Assembly: GCF_000425645.1 (NCBI RefSeq)
Contig: NZ_AUDV01000005.1
Span: 1 to 64,000 of the forward strand
From: Gaetbulibacter saemankumensis DSM 17032
GTDB lineage: Bacteria; Bacteroidota; Bacteroidia; Flavobacteriales; Flavobacteriaceae
DNA length: 64,000 bases
Direction: 5' to 3'
The first letter of the stretch is position 1. Each line of letters starts with the position of its first letter. Below, in pieces: positions 54,733-63,646 of this stretch. Both the position numbers and the translations under genes were made by a program. Under the pieces are notes generated by a model that saw only the letters and a program-made list of their open reading frames with translations, did not search any database and was not told where the DNA came from.

Positions 54733-54740
54733 CAAATATA
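54733..54740 (-). promoter_or_regulatory. -7 box of the HD hydrolase gene
   Basis: TATATTTG on the minus strand, 28 bp upstream of the ATG at 54704, in the 91-bp divergent gap before porX. Confidence 0.5.
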
Positions 54741-54795
54741 AATATATAGTACTAAAGTCCATAGTTTAAATTAATTTCTAAAATAAATAAGATAC

Positions 54796-56349
54796 ATGAG
54801 TAACATAAAAATACTTTGGGTTGATGATGAAATAGACTTATTAAAGCCTCATATTATATTTTTGGAAAAGAAAAATTATGACGTGGTTACTTGTAAAAGT
54901 GGTAGTGAAGCTATCGATATTTTAGATACCGAAAAATTTGATATTGTTTTTTTAGATGAAAACATGCCTGGGTTAACAGGTCTGGAAACATTAAATGAAA
55001 TAAAAGAAAAACAAGATAATCTTCCAGTGGTTATGATTACAAAAAGCGAGGAAGAATACATAATGGAAGAAGCTATCGGTAGTAAAATTGCCGATTACTT
55101 AATTAAACCGGTAAATCCAAATCAGATACTATTAAGTCTTAAGAAGAATTTGGATCATTCCAGACTGGTTTCAGAAAAGACGACTTCTAATTACCAGCAG
55201 GAATTTAGAAAAATAGCTATGGATTTAACGATGGTAAATTCTTTTGAAGAATGGGCTACGTTATATCAGAAATTAATTTACTGGGAACTTCAACTTGAAG
55301 ATATTGAAGATGCAGGTATGTTTGAGATTTTAGAATCTCAAAAAACAGAAGCAAACATTCAATTCGGGAAATTCATAGAAAAAAACTATGCTAAATGGTT
55401 TGAACCCTATTATGATGCCCCAGTAATGTCCCACACTTTATTCAAGGAGAAAATAGTTCCAGAATTAAATAAGGAGCAACCTACCCTATTAGTTGTTGTA
55501 GATAATTTACGCTATGATCAGTGGAAGGTTTTTGAGCCCATAATTAACGGATATTATAAGAAAGATAAAGAAGAGGCTTTTTATAGTATTCTACCTACCG
55601 CGACTCAATATGCCAGAAACGCCATTTTTTCTGGTTTAATGCCAGGTGATATGGAAAAACTTTTTCCTCAATTTTGGAAAAACGATACCGATGAGGGTGG
55701 GAAAAATTTGCATGAAGCCGATTTTCTTGAATCGCAAATAAAACGTTTAGGTTTAACACACTTAACTTGTGAATTTCACAAAATCACAAACTTAAAGACT
55801 GGGAAAAAACTCGTTGAAAATTTCAAATCTTTAAAAAATAATGATTTAACGGTTGTGGTTTATAATTTCGTAGATATGCTATCGCATTCTAAAACTGAAA
55901 TGGAAGTTGTAAAGGAGTTAGCTTCTAATGACAAAGCTTATCGATCATTAGCCGTGAGCTGGTTTAAAAATTCACCATTGTTTGAGATGATACAAAAAGC
56001 TCAACAACTTGGATTTAAGCTGATATTAACCACAGATCACGGTACTATAAATGTAAAAAACCCATCAAAAGTAATTGGCGACAGAGACACTAGTTTAAAT
56101 CTTCGCTACAAAACCGGACGAAGTTTAACTTATGATAATAAAGATGTTATTGAGTTTAAAAACCCCAAGGAAGTTCATTTGCCTAGTATTAATATGAGTA
56201 GTTCGTTTATATTTGCGAAAACGGATTTGTTCTTTGCTTATCCTAATAACTATAATCACTATGTGAGTTACTATAGAAACACTTATCAACACGGTGGGGT
56301 TTCTTTAGAAGAAATGATTATACCGTTTGTGGTATTTAATCCGAAATAA
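54796..56349 (+). CDS. porX: PorX: response regulator with alkaline-phosphatase-like output domain
   Basis: 517 residues. Receiver domain 1-120: acidic pocket D10-D11, phosphoacceptor D54 in VFLDENMPG, Lys in IKPVNPNQ. After a helical linker, residues ~210-517 are a PglZ/alkaline-phosphatase-superfamily domain (LLVVVDNLRYDQW, LPTATQYARNAIFSGLMPGDM, LTTDHGTINV, HGGVSLEEMIIPFV). This architecture is PorX, the response regulator controlling type IX secretion in Bacteroidetes with sensor PorY and sigma factor SigP; PorX can cleave (oligo)nucleotides. It fits the T9SS substrates at the left end of the window. Confidence 0.93.
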   Translation: MSNIKILWVDDEIDLLKPHIIFLEKKNYDVVTCKSGSEAIDILDTEKFDIVFLDENMPGLTGLETLNEIKEKQDNLPVVMITKSEEEYIMEEAIGSKIADYLIKPVNPNQILLSLKKNLDHSRLVSEKTTSNYQQEFRKIAMDLTMVNSFEEWATLYQKLIYWELQLEDIEDAGMFEILESQKTEANIQFGKFIEKNYAKWFEPYYDAPVMSHTLFKEKIVPELNKEQPTLLVVVDNLRYDQWKVFEPIINGYYKKDKEEAFYSILPTATQYARNAIFSGLMPGDMEKLFPQFWKNDTDEGGKNLHEADFLESQIKRLGLTHLTCEFHKITNLKTGKKLVENFKSLKNNDLTVVVYNFVDMLSHSKTEMEVVKELASNDKAYRSLAVSWFKNSPLFEMIQKAQQLGFKLILTTDHGTINVKNPSKVIGDRDTSLNLRYKTGRSLTYDNKDVIEFKNPKEVHLPSINMSSSFIFAKTDLFFAYPNNYNHYVSYYRNTYQHGGVSLEEMIIPFVVFNPK

Positions 56350-56439
56350 TCTATGTAAGGTAGTATTAAATCGACAAAACGCATATTTTTTAGGTGTATT
56401 CATATAAAAATTGTATTATTGTAATTAAAATTAAAGTGT

Positions 56440-56844
56440 TTGGAAATAATTTATAATCTTGAAAACGTCGATAAGGTGGCTCAAGAATTAATTAATAATC
56501 TCAAAACCAAAACCCTATTGCTTATTGGTGATATGGGTGTTGGAAAAACAACATTAATTAAAGCTTTAATTAAAAAATTAGGAAGCCAGGATGAAGCAAA
56601 TAGCCCAACATTCTCTATTGTTAACGAGTATGATTTAGGAGATGACAGAGCTTATCATTTTGACTTATATAGAATAAACGATATTGAAGAAGCTTATAAT
56701 TTTGGGATAGAAGATTATTTAGATTCTGATAACTGGGTATTAATTGAATGGCCAGAAATCATTGAGCCGTTATTAGAAAATAATTATAACGTGATTCAAA
56801 TTGAATTATATAAAGATAATACTAGGAAGTTAGTTTTAAAATAG
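56440..56844 (+). CDS. tsaE: tRNA threonylcarbamoyladenosine biosynthesis ATPase TsaE
   Basis: 134 residues. The P-loop is GDMGVGKTTLIKAL near 30-43. NSPTFSIVNEY, YHFDLYRI and a C-terminal IEWPEI complete the TsaE pattern. It powers the TsaBD complex that makes t6A37 in ANN-decoding tRNAs. The start is a TTG at 56440, as no in-frame ATG fits. Follows porX by 90 bp. Confidence 0.92.
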   Translation: MEIIYNLENVDKVAQELINNLKTKTLLLIGDMGVGKTTLIKALIKKLGSQDEANSPTFSIVNEYDLGDDRAYHFDLYRINDIEEAYNFGIEDYLDSDNWVLIEWPEIIEPLLENNYNVIQIELYKDNTRKLVLK

Positions 56845-56891
56845 ATTTATAATCAATTTTGATGTATAATAAGTAGACATATTGCTTTGAA

Positions 56892-56981
56892 AAATGGTGT
56901 TTTACGGTAAATCCGCAAGTAAAAAAGGTAAAAACAACTTGTTTTAACATTTTTTTAACATTTTACCAGAAATCACCATTT
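56892..56981. repeat. Nested inverted repeats upstream of the small-peptide promoter
   Basis: AAATGGTG (56892-56899) pairs with CACCATTT (56974-56981); inside it GGTAAAA (56927-56933) pairs with TTTTACC (56961-56967). The outer arm ends 10 bp before the -7 box at 56992. It could be part of the tsaE 3' end or a regulatory site. Confidence 0.5.
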
Positions 56982-56991
56982 ACTCTTTAGT

Positions 56992-56999
56992 TACATTTG
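56992..56999 (+). promoter_or_regulatory. -7 box of the small secreted peptide gene
   Basis: TACATTTG, 30 bp upstream of the ATG at 57029; -33 not clear. It supports real transcription of the small ORF. Confidence 0.5.
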
Positions 57000-57028
57000 G
57001 GTAATTAATTAATTAAATCCCTTATAAA

Positions 57029-57172
57029 ATGAAAACTAAAAAGTATGTTATCGCTATAGCGATTTTCGGAGGAATGTTGTTCACGGCTTATGCAGCAAAC
57101 ACTGTAAACCAAGATGGAGAACAAACAGCAAAAATTGAAAGATCAAAAATCAGAATTCCATCGGCTGGATAG
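57029..57172 (+). CDS. 47-residue secreted peptide of unknown function
   Basis: The ATG at 57029 opens 47 codons to TAG at 57170. A lysine-rich start and hydrophobic core (MKTKKYVIAIAIFGGMLFTA) end in AYAA, a good signal peptidase I site, leaving about 25 mature residues with the basic tail KIERSKIRIPSAG. A -7 box lies 30 bp upstream. The last 59 bp overlap, in another frame, the start of the membrane protein gene at 57114. Codon use and signal-peptide shape suggest a real gene. Either an exported peptide or a leader coupled to the next gene. Confidence 0.7.
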   Translation: MKTKKYVIAIAIFGGMLFTAYAANTVNQDGEQTAKIERSKIRIPSAG

Positions 57173-57656
57173 GAAAAGTTTGATTATAGGGAGTTTAATC
57201 GCAACTTTAATTGCGTTAACTCCTTATTTCTTTTATTTATATGAAAGTGTTCCAGATATTCGTGTTTGGAACACTTTTTTGTTTACATATGACAGCAAAT
57301 ATTATGGAAGTGTTTTAACAGTTGCATGGACTTTAACAGGCAAAATGATACCTCTATTTTTGTTTTTCATTTGGTTCTTTACCTGTAGACATTGGTGGTA
57401 TCACGTGCTTTTAGTTCCTATTGCCATGTATGCATACCAAATATTCATAACATTAAATGATGACTTAAATTATGTAGATTCCAATCAGCTAATTTACTTA
57501 ATTCCAATTATGGCCATAATAGTGCCATCTATATATTTGATAAGAGCTCAAATTTTTAATAAAATCAATACCGCAAGCAAAACTTTAGAAGAGCTGGAAG
57601 ATGAATTTAAAGTGTCTCCTAAAAATTTCTGGGACAAAATACGCCAATATTTCTAA
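57114..57656 (+). CDS. Four-helix membrane protein of unknown function
   Basis: 180 residues from ATG 57114, overlapping the secreted-peptide gene by 59 bp in a different frame; an in-frame TTG at 57135 could also serve. Four membrane helices (IIGSLIATLIALTPYFFYLY, MIPLFLFFIWFFTC, VLLVPIAMYAYQIF, IYLIPIMAIIVPSIYLI), with an aromatic CRHWWYH motif after helix 2 and a cytoplasmic tail rich in charged residues. No family assigned. Coupled translation with the upstream peptide is likely. Confidence 0.75.
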   Translation: MENKQQKLKDQKSEFHRLDRKSLIIGSLIATLIALTPYFFYLYESVPDIRVWNTFLFTYDSKYYGSVLTVAWTLTGKMIPLFLFFIWFFTCRHWWYHVLLVPIAMYAYQIFITLNDDLNYVDSNQLIYLIPIMAIIVPSIYLIRAQIFNKINTASKTLEELEDEFKVSPKNFWDKIRQYF

Positions 57657-57686
57657 AAGAAAATATGATTAAAAAGCATAATGAAG

Positions 57687-60104
57687 TTAAAGTCTTTCTC
57701 TCTCCTCTGATTCTATAGACTTTTCATTGGTTGTTAATTTGGAATTGCCAAAGTTATAATTAAAACCAATAACAAATAATCGGTTTTCTATATAACTCTT
57801 ACTGTAAATATCCTGATTTAAATATTTAGTCGTTTCACTAAAATTTTGAGTATTAAATATATCTGTAACACCAATGTTTAAGGAAGCTCTATCCTCAAAG
57901 AAGGTCTTTTTAAAATTAATATCTACCCCCATTCGTTCACTACCTAATTTTGGTCCATCATTAACAGGAGATATGTAAGACAAACTTAAATCAGCTATCA
58001 AGCTCTTGTCCTTTAGAATACTAAAGTAATTTGCGAATTGCCCGTAATAAGACCACTGATTAGTAGAGGTTAACTCATTATTACTTGCCAAGGCAAAAAA
58101 ATTGTTTTGATAAAAAAACACAGATGAAAAACAATAAAAATCCCAGTTTTTGGTAATTGAAGTATAGGTTGTAAAATCTAGACCGTAAGAAATACTATTG
58201 TCTATATTTGTATTTACATATTTAATCAACCTATCTTCATTGTCTTGAAAGACGATCTGTAAAGCCGTATCATATTCTTGCCTATAATACACCTCGAAAG
58301 TATACTTTTGATCTATAGTATATCCCAGTGTAAAAACATCATCAATTTGAGGTTTTAATTTAGGGTCTCCAGTCATAAAGCTATTATCATTAAAGTAATA
58401 TCTAAAAGGGTTTAATTGACTGTATCGAGGTCTGAAAATCCTTCGGTTATAGTTGAAATAAATTTCATCATCAGAATCAAATCTTTTCAAAATATGGATA
58501 GAAGGGAAAAATTTCACATAATCCTTTTTGTTTTCAGTATTTAAAGACACAGACACTCCTTTTAAACTAGTATATTCGGTTCGTAGCCCTGCTTTTAAAT
58601 TCCATTTCGACCAATCTTTAGAATAACTCAAGTAACCAGCATAATTCATCTCGTCGTACAAGAAAGTATCCGTATTTCCAAAATCTTGGATCATGACCTC
58701 ATTTTCTATAGTATATTGAGTTAATAAGTTATCAGAATTAATACTAGAGATTTTTATGCCCGCTTCAAACAAATCTGTTTCGCTAGTGGGTAATTCATAG
58801 TCTAATTGCCCAGTGTAGAGTTTAATATATTGCCTGGAATGGGTTTGAAAATTGTTTGTATTAAAAGGATTGTTATTATCTGGTAAAAAATAATCGGTGT
58901 AGACGTCCTGAAAATTAGTATCGTCATAATTAGTATGATGTAAACTCACCGACAGCTTCTCTCCTACCTTTTTAAATTTATGGGTATAATCTAAAGTAAA
59001 AGCTAAATTAAAGGTTTCACCAAAGGAGTTGTTTTCTGTATTAAACAAAGAGTCCAAAACAATATTACTACTATAAACCTCGGTTAAAGAATTGACTTTC
59101 GTTTTAGTGTTCTCTTTTGGAGCTATTAATATGTTAGATGAAAATCCTATTGAATTAAATTGGTCAAAATTGTAATCCAAATTGGCGTTTATATTATGAT
59201 GAGCTGATTGCTTTGTTCTTTTGTAGTCTGTTTGCCAACGTGAATCAATTTGATTGTTATCTATGAAATTTATAAATTCATCATTGTTGCGGTAATCTTT
59301 GCGGGGACTATAACTATAATTTAAGTATGTGTTTAATTTTTTCGTTTTAAAGAAATGACTAGTACCAACCATATATTTCGGATAATTGGAACCTTGCTTG
59401 TAATTACCAAAAATACTTCCGTTATATCCAGAAATAATATTTTTACTTGTAATTATATTAATTACAGCTCCTCCTTCAGCTTCATATTTTGCAGGAGGGT
59501 TCGTAATGACTTCAATGGATTTAATATTACTCGCGGAAGTGCCTTCCAATAATTGCTGAACCTCATTAGTAGATAAATGCACTTTTCGGTCATTTATATA
59601 AATAGTCGGACTACCATTTTTCACAGTTATTTTGTCATTGGAAACAAATACCCCCGGAGCATGTTTAAGTACATCTAAAATATTATTATTTGATAATGTT
59701 GAATTTTCTACATTAAACACCAATCGATCCACTAGTCTTTTAATTGTTGGGCGTTTTGCAGTAATAGTTACTCCTTTTAGTGATTCTGTTTTTTCATTTA
59801 AAACAATAGTTCCTAAATCTTTGTCAGAGTTTATATTAATCTCTGACAGGTAATTTTCAAAGCCTAAATAGGTTATTTTTATATAATAATCTCCTGTATT
59901 TATGTTTTCTAGGCGGAATATCCCATTTTCATTAGTTGTGGTCCCAAATAAAATTTTAGACTCTTCTTGATTTAAGATCGTTACATTACAGAAAGGAATT
60001 TCTGTGCCGGAATGATCCATAACCTGCCCTTTCAGAAAAAAAACCTGACTATAACTGAGACTGGACAAAAGAAATGCTAAATAAAAAAGAAATTTTTCTG
60101 TCAT
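57687..60104 (-). CDS. Outer-membrane beta-barrel receptor with CarboxypepD_reg-like domain
   Basis: 805 residues from the ATG at 60104, where the signal peptide begins (MTEKFLFYLAFLLSSLSYSQ); a longer frame reaching 60176 has no such start. A CarboxypepD_reg-like beta-sandwich (KGQVMDHSGTEIPFCNVTIL), a TonB-receptor plug (NILDVLKHAPGV, IYINDRKV, IEVITNPPAKYEAEGG) and a long beta-barrel follow. It has the same architecture as the receptor at 17.1-19.6 kb. Substrate unknown; no SusD or TonB gene is near. Isolated minus-strand gene between two plus-strand units. Confidence 0.87.
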   Translation of the reverse strand: MTEKFLFYLAFLLSSLSYSQVFFLKGQVMDHSGTEIPFCNVTILNQEESKILFGTTTNENGIFRLENINTGDYYIKITYLGFENYLSEININSDKDLGTIVLNEKTESLKGVTITAKRPTIKRLVDRLVFNVENSTLSNNNILDVLKHAPGVFVSNDKITVKNGSPTIYINDRKVHLSTNEVQQLLEGTSASNIKSIEVITNPPAKYEAEGGAVINIITSKNIISGYNGSIFGNYKQGSNYPKYMVGTSHFFKTKKLNTYLNYSYSPRKDYRNNDEFINFIDNNQIDSRWQTDYKRTKQSAHHNINANLDYNFDQFNSIGFSSNILIAPKENTKTKVNSLTEVYSSNIVLDSLFNTENNSFGETFNLAFTLDYTHKFKKVGEKLSVSLHHTNYDDTNFQDVYTDYFLPDNNNPFNTNNFQTHSRQYIKLYTGQLDYELPTSETDLFEAGIKISSINSDNLLTQYTIENEVMIQDFGNTDTFLYDEMNYAGYLSYSKDWSKWNLKAGLRTEYTSLKGVSVSLNTENKKDYVKFFPSIHILKRFDSDDEIYFNYNRRIFRPRYSQLNPFRYYFNDNSFMTGDPKLKPQIDDVFTLGYTIDQKYTFEVYYRQEYDTALQIVFQDNEDRLIKYVNTNIDNSISYGLDFTTYTSITKNWDFYCFSSVFFYQNNFFALASNNELTSTNQWSYYGQFANYFSILKDKSLIADLSLSYISPVNDGPKLGSERMGVDINFKKTFFEDRASLNIGVTDIFNTQNFSETTKYLNQDIYSKSYIENRLFVIGFNYNFGNSKLTTNEKSIESEERERL

Positions 60105-60293
60105 GGATTGGGTTATAACTACAAACTTAAAATATTTAATTTGAATCGCTTTGAGGGAAAACCATAAAATTCTCACTTTTTTATTTAGTTCGAATAAAAG
60201 GAATGCCTAATAAGCGTAAAATAGTTATTTTTGGGATAAATTAAAACAATAGGGAAAATATTCGTAATTTGATTTATTCTAATTCAACCAAAC

Positions 60294-61493
60294 ATGTCTA
60301 AACAGTTATCTCCTTTTACTAAGCAGCAATTATTACCACAAGAAGAAACGCTTGAAATATTCAAAAAAAAAGGAAATCTATTTATAGGAATACCTAAAGA
60401 AAATTCTTATCAGGAAAAGCGGGTATGTTTAACTCCTGATGCTGTTTATGCATTAGTTAGTAACGGACATCAAGTGATTTTAGAATCTGGTGCAGGTGAT
60501 GGGGCTAATTTTGTAGATAGGGATTATAGTGAAGCCGGTGCCGAAATTACCAATGACACAGCTAAAGTGTTTGCTTGCCCAATGATTTTAAAAGTAGAGC
60601 CGCCCACTTTAGATGAAATTAAACTTATAAATCCACAAACTATTTTAATTTCTGCTTTACAAATAAAAACACAAACAAAAAAATACTTTGAAGCCCTTGC
60701 AGCAAAGCGCATCACGGCTTTGGCGTTTGAATTTATTAGAGATTCTGACGGGAATTATCCAGCGGTAAAATCTCAAAGTGAAATTGCAGGTACAGCTTCG
60801 GTTTTAATAGCTTCTGAATTGTTATCTGATTCAAGTAGCGGAAACGGACGTATGTTTGGCAATATAAGTGGGGTACCCCCTTTAGAGGTTGTAATTCTTG
60901 GAGCCGGAACCGTTGGTGAATTTGCAGCCAGAAGCTCTATTGGTTTGGGTGCAAGTGTGAAAATATTTGATAATTCTATAACAAAACTTAGGAGAGTTCA
61001 GGCACATTTAGGACGCCCTCTATACACCTCTACCATTCAACCTAAAAATTTAACCAAAGCCTTAAAACGTTGTGATGTCCTTATTGGAGCTGTTCGCGGA
61101 TCCAATAGAGCCCCTGTTATTGTGAATGAATCTATGGTTGAATCGATGAAAAAAGGATCCATACTTATAGACGTAAGTATCGATATGGGAGGATGTGTTG
61201 AAACTAGCGAGGTTACCTCCCACAAGAACCCTACATTTATTAAATATGGTGTAGTACATTATTGTGTTCCTAATATACCGGCAAGATATTCTAGAACATC
61301 TTCATTGTCAATCAGTAATATATTTACCCCATATTTATTAAAAATTGCAGATGATGGTGGTATTGAAAATTCCTTAAGATTTGATAAGGGTTTAAAAAAT
61401 GGGTTGTATTTTTACCACGGAATTTTAACTAGTAAATCGGTTGGAGAATGGTTCGATTTAAATTACAGTGATATTAATTTAATTATTTTCTAA
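60294..61493 (+). CDS. ald: Alanine dehydrogenase
   Basis: 399 residues, NAD-linked. The N-terminal substrate part shows GIPKENSYQEKRVCLTPDAV and ILKVEPP, and a Rossmann motif ILGAGTVGEFAARSSIGLGASV starts near 200. GSILIDVSIDMGGCVETSEVTSH and VPNIPARYSRTSS are typical of the alanine dehydrogenase/PNT family. It interconverts alanine and pyruvate plus ammonia. The N-terminus is about 25 residues longer than in classical Ald, as often in flavobacteria. It leads a short plus-strand unit with the DUF4258 gene. Confidence 0.9.
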   Translation: MSKQLSPFTKQQLLPQEETLEIFKKKGNLFIGIPKENSYQEKRVCLTPDAVYALVSNGHQVILESGAGDGANFVDRDYSEAGAEITNDTAKVFACPMILKVEPPTLDEIKLINPQTILISALQIKTQTKKYFEALAAKRITALAFEFIRDSDGNYPAVKSQSEIAGTASVLIASELLSDSSSGNGRMFGNISGVPPLEVVILGAGTVGEFAARSSIGLGASVKIFDNSITKLRRVQAHLGRPLYTSTIQPKNLTKALKRCDVLIGAVRGSNRAPVIVNESMVESMKKGSILIDVSIDMGGCVETSEVTSHKNPTFIKYGVVHYCVPNIPARYSRTSSLSISNIFTPYLLKIADDGGIENSLRFDKGLKNGLYFYHGILTSKSVGEWFDLNYSDINLIIF

Positions 61494-61526
61494 GAACATC
61501 TACTCTTTAGCTTTTAAAAAACATTA

Positions 61527-61907
61527 ATGAAATTAATACAACGTATAGGTTACTATCTCGGTGGTTTTTCCATGGGATTAATCATTTTAGCTTTCTTTTT
61601 AAATGGAAAAAAAACATCATGTAGTTATGGTCCTGAAGCAAGGGTTTTAAAAAATATTAGACAGAAAAATATTGAATATTCTGATATAGTAAATAAAATA
61701 ATCTTAGAAAATCATATCGATTCGTTATTGGTGCCATATGTTTTAAAGAAGGGAAGTGTAAATTTTTCGACAAGTGAATCTAGAAAAAAACCTTGTGGGA
61801 TTTATGAAGTTGAAGGTGATTATGGTAACAAGGAGGTTCTTTTAACTATAGAGAACTGTGATAGCACAGCAACTATTAAACATCTACAGTTTAAAATAAA
61901 GGATTAA
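61527..61907 (+). CDS. DUF4258 protein with N-terminal membrane anchor
   Basis: 126 residues. One N-terminal helix (YYLGGFSMGLIILAFFL) and a periplasmic or cytoplasmic domain with the DUF4258-like core: NIEYSDIVNKIILENHID, VNFSTSESRKKPCGIYEVEG and a final beta hairpin. Function unknown. Lies 33 bp after ald, 2 bp before the sugar transferase gene. Confidence 0.75.
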   Translation: MKLIQRIGYYLGGFSMGLIILAFFLNGKKTSCSYGPEARVLKNIRQKNIEYSDIVNKIILENHIDSLLVPYVLKKGSVNFSTSESRKKPCGIYEVEGDYGNKEVLLTIENCDSTATIKHLQFKIKD

Positions 61908-61909
61908 TA

Positions 61910-62503
61910 ATGCTAAAACGGTCTTTTGATATATTTTTTTCAACTTTAGGCCTCGTATTGCTTTCTCCTTTATTTTTATGTCTTGCCATTTTAATTAAAT
62001 TTAATTCTAAGGGACCTGTGTTTTTTAAGCAAAATAGGGTTGGATTACACAATAAGGATTTTAAAATTTACAAGTTCAGGACCATGAAGCTTAATTCTGA
62101 ATTTGACGGCTTATTAACTATCGGAAATAAGGATTCGCGAATCACTAAAGTTGGTTTGTTTTTAAGACGCTACAAGATTGATGAACTCCCGCAACTTTAT
62201 AATATCTTAAAAGGAGATATGAGTTTTGTTGGGCCAAGAGCAGAGTTACGACATTTTGTAAACTACTATAACGAAGATGATTTAAATATTTTTAGCGTCA
62301 GACCAGGTTTAACTGGTTTAGCATCCTTAAACTTCCGAAATGAAGTTGAATTGTTAAAGAATCAAAAAGCTCCCGAAATTTACTATATAAAAAACATAAT
62401 ACCTGCTAAGCTGAAATTTAACAAGGTTTATTTAAAAAAGAGTAGCTTTCTATTCGATCTAAAAATATTATGGCGAACTATTTTCATCGTAATATTTAAT
62501 TAA
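61910..62503 (+). CDS. Undecaprenyl-phosphate sugar phosphotransferase (PglC/WcaJ-type)
   Basis: 197 residues, the monotopic PHPT core only. One re-entrant N-terminal helix (IFFSTLGLVLLSPLFLCLAILI), then KGPVFFKQNRVGLHNKDF, the catalytic basic/acidic YKFRTMK and RRYKIDELPQLYNILKGDMSFVGPRAE, and RPGLTGLAS. It attaches the first sugar phosphate to undecaprenyl phosphate, starting capsule, O-antigen or glycoprotein glycan synthesis. It starts 2 bp after DUF4258. The UDP-sugar dehydratase 87 bp downstream probably supplies its substrate. Confidence 0.9.
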   Translation: MLKRSFDIFFSTLGLVLLSPLFLCLAILIKFNSKGPVFFKQNRVGLHNKDFKIYKFRTMKLNSEFDGLLTIGNKDSRITKVGLFLRRYKIDELPQLYNILKGDMSFVGPRAELRHFVNYYNEDDLNIFSVRPGLTGLASLNFRNEVELLKNQKAPEIYYIKNIIPAKLKFNKVYLKKSSFLFDLKILWRTIFIVIFN

Positions 62504-62590
62504 CACTATGTCTAGTTTAATGTATTACTGAATTTGCTCTTCAAATTAATTTAGTATACTTTAGAAATTCTATTAAACTTAAAAACTTAA

Positions 62591-63646
62591 ATGCCCGTAA
62601 TTTTAAGTCATCAATTGGAAAAGCTAATGACACCATCCAAACAGGATGATGCATACACATTTGATTCAGAATTCGAGAAAGAGACAATCCTAATCACAGG
62701 GGCTGCTGGTTCACTAGGTTCCGAATTAGTCAAAAGAATTTCTAGGTTAAAATTCTTTAAGCTCGTTCTTATAGATATTGCTGAAAACGCACTTTTTCAA
62801 TTAAATAAGGAATTACGTTTAGATAGCAACATTAATATCATAGTAGAATGTTTAGATATTACTAAAAGAGGTGATTTAACTGAATTATTTAAAAAGTATA
62901 CTCCGACATTAATTTTTCACACTGCTGCGCATAAACATGTACCAGAAATGGAAAGCAAAGTTTATGAGGCCATTACATTAAATATCGGGTCGACTGTTTG
63001 TTTATCTGAATTAGCAATTAAATATAAATGCAGAAAATTTATTTTCATTTCTACCGATAAGGCTGTAGATCCGATTAGTGTAATGGGAATGACTAAAGCA
63101 ATATCTGAAAATTATCTAATGGAATTAAATAACAACCATAATATTTCTTTTGTTTCCGCTCGTTTTGGCAATATTCTTGGCTCAAATGGTTCTGCATTAC
63201 CTATCTTTTTAGAGCAAATAAAACAAAACAAACCTATAACCATAACGAGTACTGAAGCTACACGTTATTTTATAAGCAAGAAAAAAGCAGGTAATCTTAT
63301 TTTAAAAATTGCAACTTTCAATAAATCTCAGGGCAATCTATTTACTTTCGAAATGGGTACTCCAATAAAAATAGTTGAATTGGCAAGCTACATCATGAAA
63401 GAACATGACTACAGAAAAAAGGTTGATATTGTAGGTTTACGAACCGGAGAAAAACTTCATGAAAAAATAGTCTCTAAAAATGAAGATGTAACAGCGACTC
63501 GTTTTCCTGAAATTCTAAAAATAACAAAAAAGAACTCTAGAGTACCAAAAAAGAAAAACCTGCAAGATATTCTAAATATACCTGCAGGTTTTAATAATGA
63601 TAATTTAAAAATTATTTTAAAAAATTATATTGAAGGATTATTATGA
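62591..63646 (+). CDS. Soluble UDP-N-acetylglucosamine 4,6-dehydratase-like SDR (FlaA1/CapD family)
   Basis: 351 residues without membrane helices. Extended-SDR motifs are the cofactor loop TGAAGSLGSEL near 34, FHTAAHKHVP, and the active site STDKAVDPISVMGMTKAISE. The residue at the SDR Tyr position is Met, as in WbpM/PglF-type enzymes, whereas PseB-type enzymes keep Tyr. The C-terminal GLRTGEKLHEKI is family-typical. It makes UDP-4-keto-6-deoxy sugars for bacillosamine- or fucosamine-like residues. WbpM/PglF themselves are membrane-fused and about 600 residues, so this is the short form. Convergent with, and overlapping by 6 bp, the proline dehydrogenase gene. Confidence 0.85.
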   Translation: MPVILSHQLEKLMTPSKQDDAYTFDSEFEKETILITGAAGSLGSELVKRISRLKFFKLVLIDIAENALFQLNKELRLDSNINIIVECLDITKRGDLTELFKKYTPTLIFHTAAHKHVPEMESKVYEAITLNIGSTVCLSELAIKYKCRKFIFISTDKAVDPISVMGMTKAISENYLMELNNNHNISFVSARFGNILGSNGSALPIFLEQIKQNKPITITSTEATRYFISKKKAGNLILKIATFNKSQGNLFTFEMGTPIKIVELASYIMKEHDYRKKVDIVGLRTGEKLHEKIVSKNEDVTATRFPEILKITKKNSRVPKKKNLQDILNIPAGFNNDNLKIILKNYIEGLL

